From positions 372,001 through 436,000 of the forward strand of contig CAWGXG010000005.1 of assembly GCA_963826505.1 (NCBI GenBank): a stretch of DNA of 64,000 bases, written 5' to 3'. A model generated the notes under the pieces. It worked only from the letters and a program-made list of their open reading frames with translations. It made no database searches and was not told the origin of the DNA. Of the stretch, positions 1-8,514 are shown in pieces. The DNA comes from CAWGXG01 sp963826505 (lineage in GTDB: Bacteria > Chloroflexota > Anaerolineae > Aggregatilineales > Aggregatilineaceae). Position 1 is the first letter of the stretch. Every line of letters starts with the position of its first letter. The position numbers and the translations under genes were made by a program.

Positions 1-451
1 CATCCACATAAGGGAAGTAAGTCTGGTCGAAGAAATCCGCGCCGATCGGTTTCGTCGCAATGCGATCCCCGTCCCGCGCAAAGGCATCAAGCGTTCCATC
101 CGGTTGGTGTACGGGGCGGAACCACGCGGGAAATTGCACGGTGATTCCTTGCGGCAGCACTAGGTCGTACCAGTCCTCGTCTTGTGTGTCGAACATCCGC
201 CCGATGTCCAGCGCGTCTATGCCGAAGCGGTCAAGGATCAGCTCTTCGGGCTGGGCAAGCTGCTGCACGACGTCATAAACGCGCGTGTGCCCCGCGGTGA
301 TCCCGAGATAGTTCTTCAGATTATGGTACGCAATCGCCGAAATGCCGGAGCTTGGCGTTGCGCCCAGATCAACGGGCACGCGATCCGGCTGTTGGTGCCG
401 GATGCTCGCCAACACTCGTTCTCTCGATGTCATGGTGACAGTAGAAGTCAT
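1..451 (-). CDS. Uroporphyrinogen decarboxylase (URO-D)-like methyltransferase, partial
   Basis: Only about 150 N-terminal residues are present; the gene runs off the left edge. The protein begins with the run MTSRERVLASIRHQQPDRVPVDLG typical of URO-D/MtaA/CmuA-type proteins, where 'R-[ED]-R-[VF]-x-A-x(3)-h-x(3)-D-R-[VI]-P' is the usual opening. Such proteins outside haem operons are usually corrinoid or other methyltransferases, or proteins of unknown role in sugar operons. Start: the ATG at 451 has a GAAAG stretch about ten bases upstream; an in-frame ATG at 433 lacks a ribosome-binding site. It lies 108 bp downstream of the fucose-isomerase-like gene on the same strand and is probably cotranscribed with it. 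A haem-biosynthetic HemE role is unlikely from this context. The substrate cannot be told. Confidence 0.75.
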   Translation of the reverse strand, partial: MTSTVTMTSRERVLASIRHQQPDRVPVDLGATPSSGISAIAYHNLKNYLGITAGHTRVYDVVQQLAQPEELILDRFGIDALDIGRMFDTQDEDWYDLVLPQGITVQFPAWFRPVHQPDGTLDAFARDGDRIATKPIGADFFDQTYFPYVD

Positions 452-559
452 CGTTCTGCACTTTCGGGTTAAGAAGCACTCTTGGACGTCCCGCCAACTA
501 CCTTCTTTGGCGTTCACAGCGGTAAGGTCATATCCAAGGCTGCAAATCTGGGACATTCG

Positions 560-2212
560 CTACACTTTGAGATCGCCACACAAGTGGACACTCACGCCCA
601 ATGCGTTCAGCATAGCGGCTTTAGCGGCTAGTGCCCGGTCGGCGTCTTGCGCGGACGGCGCATAGGCCACGTTGAGGTGATTGGCTTTGTGGCGCGCCAT
701 CATTTGATCGCGTGTGACGCCTTGCAGCACGGCATGCATGATCGGCCATTGAGGAGTCGTGGCCTGCCAACGGCGTTCGGTTTCCTCAATGGGCAGCTCG
801 ACCACAGTCGCCCGCCCCAAATCGGCGTGCAAACGACCATCCATGATGAAGATGCAACTCCACACGATCTCGCCCGGTTTGCTGATCCCTTTCAAGGAAC
901 CACCGCCCTTGGGGAAATACATCGGTGGCTGGCGTTCGCTGCGGGCTCCGGCATAACCGCCGATGAAATGTGAGGCCGGTACTGCTCCGGAAATTTCGAA
1001 GACCCACACAAATCCATCTACACCGTCGCCAGAGTACCATTCTCCCCAACGCAGATCGTGCAGCGTGGTAGCGGGATCGAAGCCCATGGCCGTCCAGATG
1101 CGGTTGGTCAGAAGGGCGTCCACCCCAGCACATTCATCCACTTCGTTGAAGTGAGGCAGAGCCGCCCCGGCGAAGAGTTCTTCACCCGTGCTCGCATCGC
1201 AGACCGGTGGGCGTTCGACATTATTCAACAGCCCCTCGACCAGATCGGAAGCAGGACACATGTCCTTAAGCCCCTGTTGGTATTGGATGCCTATCGCGTC
1301 ACAGCCGAAGTCATGCGCGATACGAACGGCGGCGATGTACATTTTGCATTGTTCCAGAATCTGGTCGTCGGTCAGATCGGTTTCCGGGTGCGGCCCGGTG
1401 ATGAACTTCACGCCGTGAGCGTCGAGCCAGTGGCGGACCGCCTGGGCCTCGTCATCGGATACACGACGCATAGCAGCGACCAGGGCCGACTGGCTAAGCC
1501 GTTCCTTGTAAATCCCCATGGAATTCAACAATTCGTCATCGATAATGGCGTTATACATCCCCATACAGCCTTCATCGAAAACGCCCATGATGGCCTTTTG
1601 AAATTGAAGTTGATCAGCCAACGCTTGTCCCAGGTCAACTTCAGGCGCTGGAAGCTTAGCGCGATCGAGATCGTGCACATGACTGGTCTTGTGGTCGATA
1701 CGCCCCTCTTTGAGCCACTGACGGATGCCCTTCAAGAAGAATTCGTCGGTGAAGTCTTCGCTCCAGATGGAGCTGTACGCGATACTGGCTTTGGTCATGC
1801 TGCCATTGAGATTCAGCATACCCACCAACCCGGGCCACTGTCCGGACCAGTTGGCAACGGTCAAGATCGGCCCGCGATGGGACCGCAAACCGGCCAACAC
1901 GTGGTGGCTGTACTGCCAGACCGCTTCGGCGACAATGAGCGGCGCGTCGGGATGAATGCTCTTGAACACCTCAAGGCCCGCCCGCTGACTTGAGATGAAT
2001 CCATGTTTCCGATCATCGTCGTAGGGATGCGCGCGCCGCACGCTGACGCCCTCTTTGGCGAAGGCCGCGATGATCTGTTCTTCCATCTTTTGCTGAGCCG
2101 CCCAGCAGTTCTGATTGGCCGACTCCCGCAGGTCGCCGCTTGCGATAAGCAGCACCTCTCCAGGTTTCACAGGGGCGGGTAACGTCATCTCAGGTAATGC
2201 ATAAGTGGACAT
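560..2212 (-). CDS. L-fucose/L-arabinose isomerase-like protein
   Basis: About 550 residues resembling the L-fucose isomerase-like superfamily, which interconverts aldoses and ketoses with a bound divalent metal. Visible features are an N-terminal Rossmann-like stretch (VLLIASGDLRESANQNCW), a region with VANWSGQWPGLVGMLNLNG, and a C-terminal half with IQYQQGLKDMCPASDLVEG and a late His-rich segment. I chose the ATG at 2212 (MSTYALPEM) rather than the ATG at 2236 because AAAGGTG lies just upstream of 2212. It sits between the LacI regulator and the URO-D-like gene on the same strand, so it is probably part of the LacI-controlled unit. Whether it acts on fucose, arabinose or another sugar cannot be read from the sequence, and members of this superfamily include proteins of unknown reaction. 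Confidence 0.72.
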   Translation of the reverse strand: MSTYALPEMTLPAPVKPGEVLLIASGDLRESANQNCWAAQQKMEEQIIAAFAKEGVSVRRAHPYDDDRKHGFISSQRAGLEVFKSIHPDAPLIVAEAVWQYSHHVLAGLRSHRGPILTVANWSGQWPGLVGMLNLNGSMTKASIAYSSIWSEDFTDEFFLKGIRQWLKEGRIDHKTSHVHDLDRAKLPAPEVDLGQALADQLQFQKAIMGVFDEGCMGMYNAIIDDELLNSMGIYKERLSQSALVAAMRRVSDDEAQAVRHWLDAHGVKFITGPHPETDLTDDQILEQCKMYIAAVRIAHDFGCDAIGIQYQQGLKDMCPASDLVEGLLNNVERPPVCDASTGEELFAGAALPHFNEVDECAGVDALLTNRIWTAMGFDPATTLHDLRWGEWYSGDGVDGFVWVFEISGAVPASHFIGGYAGARSERQPPMYFPKGGGSLKGISKPGEIVWSCIFIMDGRLHADLGRATVVELPIEETERRWQATTPQWPIMHAVLQGVTRDQMMARHKANHLNVAYAPSAQDADRALAAKAAMLNALGVSVHLCGDLKV

Positions 2213-2246
2213 AGGTGACACCTTTCGCGTTGGCAACGTTCAAAAT

Positions 2247-3263
2247 CTAACTATCGTGATAGGCACATGAGTGGCGGATCACAAGCGTATGATCGAGCAT
2301 CATCTCTCTGGCAGGCAGGTCACTATTTTCGATACGATCAAACAGCAGGCCAGCCGCCACTCTGCCCATTTCATAGGCAGGCTGAGCCAGGACCGTAAGA
2401 CCGGGGTGAACCAGAGAGGTCCATTCCATCTCATCAAAGGCCACTACCGCAATCTCTTCAGGAATGCGAAGCCTCTGCTGATGAATAGCTTTTAAGGCAC
2501 CGAGCGCCAGGTAGGCATTTCCCAAGAACAATCCCGTTGGTGGCTCAGGGAGATTGAGCAGCTCCATCGTTGCCCGATACCCAAAACCTTCTTTCGGCAA
2601 TCCGGTATGGACGAGTTCGGGTTCCAGCGGCAAATGATGCGTCTCCAGCGCCCGGACAAAGCCTTCATAGCGTTCGCGCCCGGTCGTGATAGCCGGGGGT
2701 CCCACCAGCGCGCCAATGCGCTGGTGACCATCTTCGATCAGGTGACTGGCCAATTGAAAGGCCGCTTTTTCATTGTCAATTAGCACTGTATCGACGTCGA
2801 GATCTGGAATTCGGCGGTCAACTGCCACAACCGGAATCTTCGCCGCGATGAGCTTGCGCACGTTGTTTTCAGTCTCACGAGCAGGAGAGATAATGACGCC
2901 GGCGACTTGTTCGGCCAGCATCAAGTCGATATATAGATTCTCTTTCTCGACGGTTTCATCTGAATTGCACAGCACGATACGATGGTTGTGCTCATAGGCA
3001 ACATCCTCCACCGCGCGGACCAGGGACGTGAAGAACGTGTTTTGAATGTCAGAAATGATGAGACCGACCGTCGTCGTATTCTGAATGCGGAGGCTCCGCG
3101 CGATGCGGTTGGGTTGGTACCCCAGGTGGTTTATGGCGGTTCGAACGCGATCCGTCAGCTCAGGGCTGACGTATTTCGTCTGGTTGATGACATATGAAAC
3201 CGTGGCGGTTGAGACTCCCGCCTGTTTGGCGATATCTTTGATCGTTACCCGTTCATAGGTCAT
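2247..3263 (-). CDS. LacI-family transcriptional regulator
   Basis: A 338-residue regulator. The N-terminus TIKDIAKQAGVSTATVSYVINQ is the canonical LacI helix-turn-helix, followed by the hinge YQPNRIARSLR and a periplasmic-binding-protein-like effector domain (VGLIISDIQNTFFTSLVRAVEDVA; VVAFDEMEWTSLVHPGLTVLAQP near the end). An upstream in-frame ATG at 3314 would add 17 residues, but it lies upstream of the transcription start expected from the promoter at 3303-3332. The added residues would also merely translate the tandem operator repeat, so the start at 3263 is preferred. It reads towards the fucose-isomerase-like gene, with a 34-bp gap between them. Tandem CG-centred palindromes over its transcription start suggest autorepression. 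The effector is probably a sugar or sugar acid of the neighbouring pathway. Confidence 0.9.
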   Translation of the reverse strand: MTYERVTIKDIAKQAGVSTATVSYVINQTKYVSPELTDRVRTAINHLGYQPNRIARSLRIQNTTTVGLIISDIQNTFFTSLVRAVEDVAYEHNHRIVLCNSDETVEKENLYIDLMLAEQVAGVIISPARETENNVRKLIAAKIPVVAVDRRIPDLDVDTVLIDNEKAAFQLASHLIEDGHQRIGALVGPPAITTGRERYEGFVRALETHHLPLEPELVHTGLPKEGFGYRATMELLNLPEPPTGLFLGNAYLALGALKAIHQQRLRIPEEIAVVAFDEMEWTSLVHPGLTVLAQPAYEMGRVAAGLLFDRIENSDLPAREMMLDHTLVIRHSCAYHDS

Positions 3264-3275
3264 GTCAAAATTGGC

Positions 3276-3303
3276 TAAACGATTAGATAAACGATTAGAT
3301 AAA
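3276..3303. promoter_or_regulatory. Tandem LacI-type operators
   Basis: Two direct copies of a 12-bp unit TAAACGATTAGA (3276-3287 and 3288-3299) are followed by a partial third. The first forms the palindrome CTAAACGATTAG centred on CG, the hallmark of LacI-family operators. They overlap the expected transcription start and lie immediately downstream of the -10 box of the LacI gene, so occupancy would block its promoter. Confidence 0.65.
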
Positions 3304-3332
3304 GAATATGACACTTTTGTGCCCTATGTCAA
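3303..3332 (-). promoter_or_regulatory. Sigma-70-type promoter of the LacI gene
   Basis: Read on the minus strand: TTGACA (3332-3327), an 18-bp spacer, then TATTCT (3308-3303). The -35 box is perfect. Predicted transcription begins around 3296, inside the tandem operators. It would serve the LacI, fucose-isomerase-like and URO-D-like genes. Confidence 0.65.
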
Positions 3333-3400
3333 CCCACTGATCTGAGCGCGCACGGAACCGCGGCGAGATGACCACGCGGGGCGCAAGGGCCAGAGTCGCC

Positions 3401-4258
3401 TCAGCCAAGCGGAATATTCAATGCGCGTATTTTGTCAGTCAGATTGCGTTTGGCCTGGGCGATCATTGGGACGGGCAGATGTTCGACCATGACGTAACCA
3501 TCTGGATTCGTAGCGTACGCCTGTTGCAGCAGCGTGTCCCAATCCATCAAGCCCGTACCGATGACCGCCTCAGAAATATGGACGACAAAATGCTCGCCAA
3601 GCGTATAATCCTTGCAATGGACGGTAGCGCAGAATTCGCCCAGCGTGGCAAATATCTCCCGAATCATGGCTTGCGGAGCAAATGCAGTCGGCAGATCTCC
3701 GACGAAATTGCACGGATCGATATTCACCTTGAGCCGCTTAGACCCTGTACGCTCAATGACCTTGCGGATACGCGCAGGCGAATGCAGTGTGGTCGTCACA
3801 TGCGCCTCCAAAACGAGCGTGATATCCAGGGCTTCAGCCGTCTCTAGAATCTCGCTGAGACTGCGCACCAGCCGGTCTTCCGCCGCCTGAGAATAGTTTT
3901 CGGGATCAGGCAGCCAGTCACCGCGCGGGTTGAGACTGGTCGGACGCACCCCCGATTCCTTCACGCCCATGCTCGCTGCCAGGCGCACGACATCTTGTGC
4001 GCCACGCACCCCGGCGCGACGCGCCGTTTCATCGGGCGATATGATACAGCCGTACGTTCCCCACAGTTGCAACAGAGGCATCGCTTGCTGGTCGAAAAGA
4101 GATCGCACGTGCGCTGCGAGTTCTGGAGACACCGTGCTGGCGGGAATGGTCAGATGAGCGCCCATCCCGTGAAAGCCCAGTTCAGCAGCGTAGCGCACTG
4201 TCTGGTAATTTACGTCCTGCCAATCGCCTGATACCAAGCCCAATACCCCGATCTTCAT
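3401..4258 (-). CDS. Sugar phosphate isomerase/epimerase (xylose isomerase-like TIM barrel)
   Basis: A 285-residue protein of the AP-endonuclease-2/xylose-isomerase-like TIM-barrel family (COG1082 type). It starts with MKIGVLGLVSGDWQDVNYQTV, carries VLEAHVTTTLHS (a conserved metal-binding Glu and His), KVNIDPCNFVGD (Asp/Asn metal site), TVHCKDYTLGEH (His and Lys-Asp), and ends with YVMVEHLP (second conserved Glu). These are the usual divalent-metal ligands of the family, which epimerises or isomerises keto-sugars. It lies 8 bp downstream of the SDR gene in the same operon, so it probably acts on the ketose or sugar acid made by the neighbouring dehydrogenases. Exact substrate unknown. Confidence 0.82.
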   Translation of the reverse strand: MKIGVLGLVSGDWQDVNYQTVRYAAELGFHGMGAHLTIPASTVSPELAAHVRSLFDQQAMPLLQLWGTYGCIISPDETARRAGVRGAQDVVRLAASMGVKESGVRPTSLNPRGDWLPDPENYSQAAEDRLVRSLSEILETAEALDITLVLEAHVTTTLHSPARIRKVIERTGSKRLKVNIDPCNFVGDLPTAFAPQAMIREIFATLGEFCATVHCKDYTLGEHFVVHISEAVIGTGLMDWDTLLQQAYATNPDGYVMVEHLPVPMIAQAKRNLTDKIRALNIPLG

Positions 4259-4266
4259 AGCTGCTC

Positions 4267-5094
4267 CTAGTTCATCTCAACGCCGCCATCGACGTTGAGA
4301 GCCTGTCCAGTAATGTAATCGGCGTCTGCCGAGCAGAGAAACGACACTGCCGCTGCCAGATCGTCCGCCGTAGCCGCTCGCTTTAGCGGAATAGTGTCTA
4401 CCGTCTTTTGAATCCAACCGCCGCGTGGCATCCCAAATCTCTCAGTCTGCACACGATCAATCTCATCCCACATCGGCGTCAGGACGATACCCGGACAAAC
4501 GGCATTGACGTTGATGTTGTAGGGAGCCAGATAAGCCGCGGCGCTCTGCGTGATGCTGATAACCGCCCACTTGGCGGCGGAATAATGCGCGGCAAAGGGT
4601 CGACCACTACGCCCAGCCACTGAAGAGAAGTTGACTATCTTCCCGTAGCTGCGCTCTGCCTTGCCCTGCTCCCTCACTTCGGGCGGCACCTGATCTACCA
4701 TTTGGCGCGCAACCCGCTGCAAGCAGAAGAACAAACCGCGCTGGTTCACGCGTTGGAGCCAGTCCCACTTCTCAGGTGTGAGGTCGAACAGCGGCAGCGT
4801 CTCCAGCACACCTGCGTTATTAACGAGAATATCGATCTTCCCGAAATGGGCGACGACGTCCTGCACCATCCGGTCAAGCTGGTCAACATCTCCGATGTCG
4901 ATGGGATAGGGCAGCGCTTCGGCATAGGCGCTGCATTCCTGGGCAACGGCGTGTGCCCGGTCGGCATGATACTCCGCGATGACCACATGCGCGCCTTCCT
5001 GTGCCAGACGTAGCGCCACGCCCTGGCCGATCCCCTGCCCCGCCCCGGTTACGATCGCCACTTTCCCGCGATGACGTTCCATACTGCTGCTCAT
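4267..5094 (-). CDS. SDR-family NAD(P)-dependent sugar or polyol dehydrogenase
   Basis: A classical short-chain dehydrogenase of 275 residues. The cofactor motif TGAGQGIG is at residues 16-23, NNAG in the middle, a catalytic Ser in NFSSVAG, and Tyr-x-x-x-Lys in HYSAAKWA. The late ITGQALNVDGGVEMN ending is standard. It is about 25 residues longer than the shortest SDRs because of an insert around VPPEVREQGKAERS between the cofactor and catalytic parts. A second in-frame Met at residue 5 could be the true start. The gene is 3 bp downstream of the Gfo/Idh/MocA gene, implying translational coupling. Likely role: oxidation or reduction at a hydroxyl of the sugar or sugar acid degraded by this operon, as in L-fucose or 2-keto-3-deoxy-fuconate dehydrogenases. 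The assignment to those is inference. Confidence 0.88.
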   Translation of the reverse strand: MSSSMERHRGKVAIVTGAGQGIGQGVALRLAQEGAHVVIAEYHADRAHAVAQECSAYAEALPYPIDIGDVDQLDRMVQDVVAHFGKIDILVNNAGVLETLPLFDLTPEKWDWLQRVNQRGLFFCLQRVARQMVDQVPPEVREQGKAERSYGKIVNFSSVAGRSGRPFAAHYSAAKWAVISITQSAAAYLAPYNINVNAVCPGIVLTPMWDEIDRVQTERFGMPRGGWIQKTVDTIPLKRAATADDLAAAVSFLCSADADYITGQALNVDGGVEMN

Positions 5095-5097
5095 AGC

Positions 5098-6168
5098 CTA
5101 CCCCTTAATCTCGTCAAGACGCACCGAGCGACGTTCGGCGTGGGACAAATACGACGCATGCACCGCCCGCAACGTATCCAGGTTGTCAATGCCATTGGTA
5201 GGCGCCAGGCCGTCTTCCTCTATGGCGCACATCAGGCCCGCCATCGGCCCTACGAATGCGTCGGGAATCCATTTTTGGTCGAATTCAAACGTTTCGTCGG
5301 GCAGCCCCTTACGTCGCAGCGCCAGCGAATCAGGCTCGCCATGCGGGTAGTTGTACATGAGACCCAGCCTCCCTTCCAGCGCCCCCTCGGTACCGTTAAA
5401 GCGGAACGTCGCCGTAGTCGTACCGTGAACGTTGTAATGGTTGACGTTGACGAGCGCCTGTAGTCCGGTCTCCTCGTAATCCCAAACGGTCACCGTCTTG
5501 GATTCGCCCTGAACTGCGCCTTGCAAGGCATAGCGGGCGTGGCGGCTGGTGATCCAGTCCGGATTGCCAAACAGAAACCGCAGCGCGTCGAGGTAGTGAA
5601 TGCTGTGAAACAGCACTTCAAGCCGGGGTTGTGCGGCCAACCAGGGCCACATCCCCCAATCGGTGTGGCAGATCACCTCAATCTGGGCTTCGGTGGGCTG
5701 GCCGATATACCCGCGTTGGATCAAATCGTGGCTGGCCGCGATCCCTGCTGTCCAGCGCATTTGCTGGTTGACGGCCTGCTTCACGTCGGACTGCTGCGCG
5801 GTTTCGACGATTTTGACCGCCTCGCCAAAATCCGTGGAGAGGGGCTTCTGGCACAACATATGCTTGCCTGCCGTGGCGACTTTTTCTACAAGCGCCAGTT
5901 GCTCCCAGGGCGGTACGGCGATATCCACGATCTCGACCTGCGGGTCGGCCAACAGATCGTCCACGCTATCGTAAACTTTCGGGATGTCCCATTCGGCTGC
6001 CAGTTTTTCAGCATTGGCGCGGTTTAAATCATACGCCCCGACGATGTTCAGGCCCGCGTTGTGATAAGCGGGTTCGTGCGCCTGCTGGACGATGCCGCCG
6101 CAGCCAATATGCGCAATGCCAAAATCGGTCTTGCAACTGAATACGGGTCGCCATTTGACGTCAATCAT
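5098..6168 (-). CDS. Gfo/Idh/MocA-family oxidoreductase
   Basis: A 356-residue dinucleotide-binding sugar oxidoreductase. The Rossmann motif GIAHIGCGGIVQQAH is near residue 17, and the catalytic EKP-type Lys appears as CQKPL near residue 110. The C-terminal alpha/beta domain holds HSIHYLDALRFLFG, the usual position of a catalytic His. Family members oxidise or reduce sugars, inositols and their derivatives with NAD(P). The first 15 residues before the Rossmann strand are longer than usual, so a later start is possible, though I see no better one. It lies within the minus-strand catabolic series between the amidohydrolase and the SDR gene. The pairing of this family with SDR and TIM-barrel epimerases is common in sugar-acid catabolic operons. 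Confidence 0.85.
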   Translation of the reverse strand: MIDVKWRPVFSCKTDFGIAHIGCGGIVQQAHEPAYHNAGLNIVGAYDLNRANAEKLAAEWDIPKVYDSVDDLLADPQVEIVDIAVPPWEQLALVEKVATAGKHMLCQKPLSTDFGEAVKIVETAQQSDVKQAVNQQMRWTAGIAASHDLIQRGYIGQPTEAQIEVICHTDWGMWPWLAAQPRLEVLFHSIHYLDALRFLFGNPDWITSRHARYALQGAVQGESKTVTVWDYEETGLQALVNVNHYNVHGTTTATFRFNGTEGALEGRLGLMYNYPHGEPDSLALRRKGLPDETFEFDQKWIPDAFVGPMAGLMCAIEEDGLAPTNGIDNLDTLRAVHASYLSHAERRSVRLDEIKG

Positions 6169-6279
6169 ATCGCGCCTCGCTTATGCATGATTCCAGCCGG
6201 GAATGACCAGTGCGCTTCTTCGCACCCTGCGCAGGGATCACCCTACCCTGCAACGCGCTTCGCCCGGCTGCGTTTCCTA

Positions 6280-7122
6280 TCAGACAGTCAACCGGTAAAA
6301 TTCAACAGCAGTTTTGTGCCAGATGCACGCCTGTTCCTCGGCGCTGTAATCGGCGATAGCCTTGCCCGTCTCCGTGACGACTTGCGTGTAATTCCCGGCG
6401 AGAATGGCCACCGGCCAATCTCCGCCGAACATCATACGCTCAGCGCCAAACACGTCCCGCGCGAAATCGATCCCCGGCTTGATGTCCTGATACGACCAGT
6501 CTGGTTTGCCCGCTGCCGTATTCAAACCCGATGCCTTGACATAGACGTTAGGGCTTTGCGCGGCGGCACGCATCGCGTCGCGCCAGTTTGCCATGGCGGC
6601 GCTATCGCCAAAGGGAGGCTTGGCTAGATGATCGATCACCATACGCAACTGCGGAATCTTTTCGACCAACGTGGGAACATGAACGATGTGATTGGGATAA
6701 ACGGCCACCACATCGAACGTCATGCCGAAAGACGCCACGACCTTCAGACCCTCGATCGCACGGTCCTGCACGACCCAGTTGGGATCGGGTTCGTCATGGA
6801 TGAGGTGGCGCACTCCCTTGAAATGGCGATTCCGGCTGTACATCTCCAGGCGGCGGCGAGTTTCATCGGGATCGAGCAGATTCACCCACCCGACCACCCC
6901 ACCAGCCCACGGGTGGCGATCGGCCACTTCCAGCATGTAGGCCGTATCTTCATACGAGTTGGCGGCCTGCACGATGACGACCCGATCGATCCCGTTGGCG
7001 GAAAGCTGAGGTTCTATGTCTGGCGCTTCCAGATTGGCATAGATCGGTCCATACTCAGGGACCAGCCATGGGTATTCCGCTTTGGTGAGATTCCAGAAAT
7101 GCATATGAGCATCGACAATCAT
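6280..7122 (-). CDS. Amidohydrolase-2 family lactonase-type hydrolase
   Basis: A 280-residue TIM-barrel metal hydrolase of the COG3618 (L-fuconolactonase/2-pyrone-dicarboxylate lactonase) type. It begins MIVDAHMHFWNL with the family's first metal motif (D-x-H-x-H), has MVIDHLAKPPFG with a conserved His, and GGDWPVA with the final conserved Asp. Relatives hydrolyse sugar-acid lactones such as L-fucono-1,5-lactone. The start codon overlaps the stop of the upstream lyase gene by four bases (7119-7122), so the two are translationally coupled. With a fucose-isomerase-like protein, dehydrogenases and an epimerase nearby, a lactonase step in non-phosphorylative deoxy-sugar degradation is the most economical reading. 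The substrate is inference. Confidence 0.82.
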   Translation of the reverse strand: MIVDAHMHFWNLTKAEYPWLVPEYGPIYANLEAPDIEPQLSANGIDRVVIVQAANSYEDTAYMLEVADRHPWAGGVVGWVNLLDPDETRRRLEMYSRNRHFKGVRHLIHDEPDPNWVVQDRAIEGLKVVASFGMTFDVVAVYPNHIVHVPTLVEKIPQLRMVIDHLAKPPFGDSAAMANWRDAMRAAAQSPNVYVKASGLNTAAGKPDWSYQDIKPGIDFARDVFGAERMMFGGDWPVAILAGNYTQVVTETGKAIADYSAEEQACIWHKTAVEFYRLTV

Positions 7123-8498
7123 TCCACGCCTCCTTCAGTCTTGGGTTGACGTATCACACGTTCCACGAATATCGCGGCTAGTCCGGTATACTGCACCGGA
7201 TCGAGCAGCGACGTAAGGACCTCACGACTCAGGTGATTCCGAATTAGCGCCTCGTCCCATAACACGTCAAGAAACAAGCGATTCTCGCCATAAGCACGCA
7301 TCGCGCAGTCATAGACCAGATCATGCGCCGCCTGCCGTCCAGTATATGGGGCCAGGGCGAACATGACGCGCTCTGCCAGCAGTAACCCCTGGGTCAGATC
7401 GAGGTTCTTGCGCATCTGCTCCGGATAGATCACAAGGCCGCGCAGCACGCGCAGCGTCAATTCCACGGCTCGCTGCCCCATCACAAAGAGCTCGGTCAGA
7501 TATACCCATTCCATCTGGAACGATGACCAATCGCGCTCGTGTTCGTTGTAAAGCAGCGTGTCCACCGCTGTCCCGGCTTTTTCGCGGCACAAACGTGCCA
7601 GGGTCAGAATCGCCTCACAGATCATCGGGTTGCGTTTCTGGGGCATGGTGCTGCTGCCCACCTTCCCCATTTCGAACGGTTCTTCGAGCTCGCCGAATTC
7701 GCGCTTTTGCAGGTCGATAATCTCATGAGCGATGCGGCCCATCAACGCAACCAGCATATTGAAGGTGTGCGCGAATTCGACAATGTGGTCGCGCGAGGTA
7801 TGCCATGCTATCAACGGCACATTCAGGCCAAGCTCGGCCATCACCAGACGCTGCACGAGAAGGCTGTCCACGTTTTCGCCGTCATTCAAGCCCGCCAGCG
7901 TACCGACTGCTCCTCCGTACTCCCCCACGATCAGACGCGGGTATAGCTGCTGGAATCGGTCTCGATGGCGCAGTACTTCTGCCAGCCAGACTGCTACCTT
8001 ATAGCCAAACGTCGTCGGGAGCGCCTGCTGACCGTGGGTTCGCGCGGCAATGGGCGTGTGTTGATGCCGGAGCGCGAGCTCGCGCAGCGCGTCCTCCAGC
8101 TCGTCCAGGGTCGCCATGATCAGGTCGAAGGCATCGCGCAATTGCAGGATGATGGCCGTATCCATGATGTCCTGAGTGGTTGCGCCCCAATGGACGTAAC
8201 CGCCCGCGTCGCCCGCGCAGCGTTCTGCAAGCTGCCAGATCACGGACACCAGCGGATGGACTGTCTTGTCGATCCCGCGCTTGATGGCCTCGGTATCCAT
8301 CGTTTCGGCGCGTGCCCGCCGCGTGATCTCTTCAGCAGCGCCGTCGGGAATCAGGCCAGCGCGCGCCTGTCCTCGTGCAATGGCAGCCTCCACGTCCAGC
8401 CACTTTTGCAGCAGGCTGGCGTCGTCGAAGATGACCCGCATAGCTTCCGAGCCGAATAGATCGCGAAAGAAAACGGAATCGATCATGTGAGACGGCAT
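7119..8498 (-). CDS. Fumarase/aspartase-superfamily lyase (PcaB or adenylosuccinate lyase-like)
   Basis: A 459-residue member of the lyase_1 superfamily. The signature loop GSSTMPQKRNP is present, with the preceding VHWGATTQDIMDT and ARTHGQQALPTTFG blocks that form the shared active site. The C-terminal domain resembles that of 3-carboxy-cis,cis-muconate cycloisomerase and class II adenylosuccinate lyase. The placement in a sugar-acid operon under GntR control, rather than with purine genes, argues for a catabolic lyase or cycloisomerase. A second Met at residue 5 (MIDSVFF) is a possible start. It follows the GntR gene by 16 bp and overlaps the amidohydrolase start. Which C-N or C-C bond it cleaves cannot be read off. 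Confidence 0.8.
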   Translation of the reverse strand: MPSHMIDSVFFRDLFGSEAMRVIFDDASLLQKWLDVEAAIARGQARAGLIPDGAAEEITRRARAETMDTEAIKRGIDKTVHPLVSVIWQLAERCAGDAGGYVHWGATTQDIMDTAIILQLRDAFDLIMATLDELEDALRELALRHQHTPIAARTHGQQALPTTFGYKVAVWLAEVLRHRDRFQQLYPRLIVGEYGGAVGTLAGLNDGENVDSLLVQRLVMAELGLNVPLIAWHTSRDHIVEFAHTFNMLVALMGRIAHEIIDLQKREFGELEEPFEMGKVGSSTMPQKRNPMICEAILTLARLCREKAGTAVDTLLYNEHERDWSSFQMEWVYLTELFVMGQRAVELTLRVLRGLVIYPEQMRKNLDLTQGLLLAERVMFALAPYTGRQAAHDLVYDCAMRAYGENRLFLDVLWDEALIRNHLSREVLTSLLDPVQYTGLAAIFVERVIRQPKTEGGVE

Positions 8499-8514
8499 AG
8501 TACAGTCGTATCCT

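Noticed and set aside
1058..1993. A long plus-strand reading of 311 residues opposite the fucose-isomerase-like gene
   Set aside because: No recognisable motifs, and it lies fully inside a well-supported gene on the other strand.
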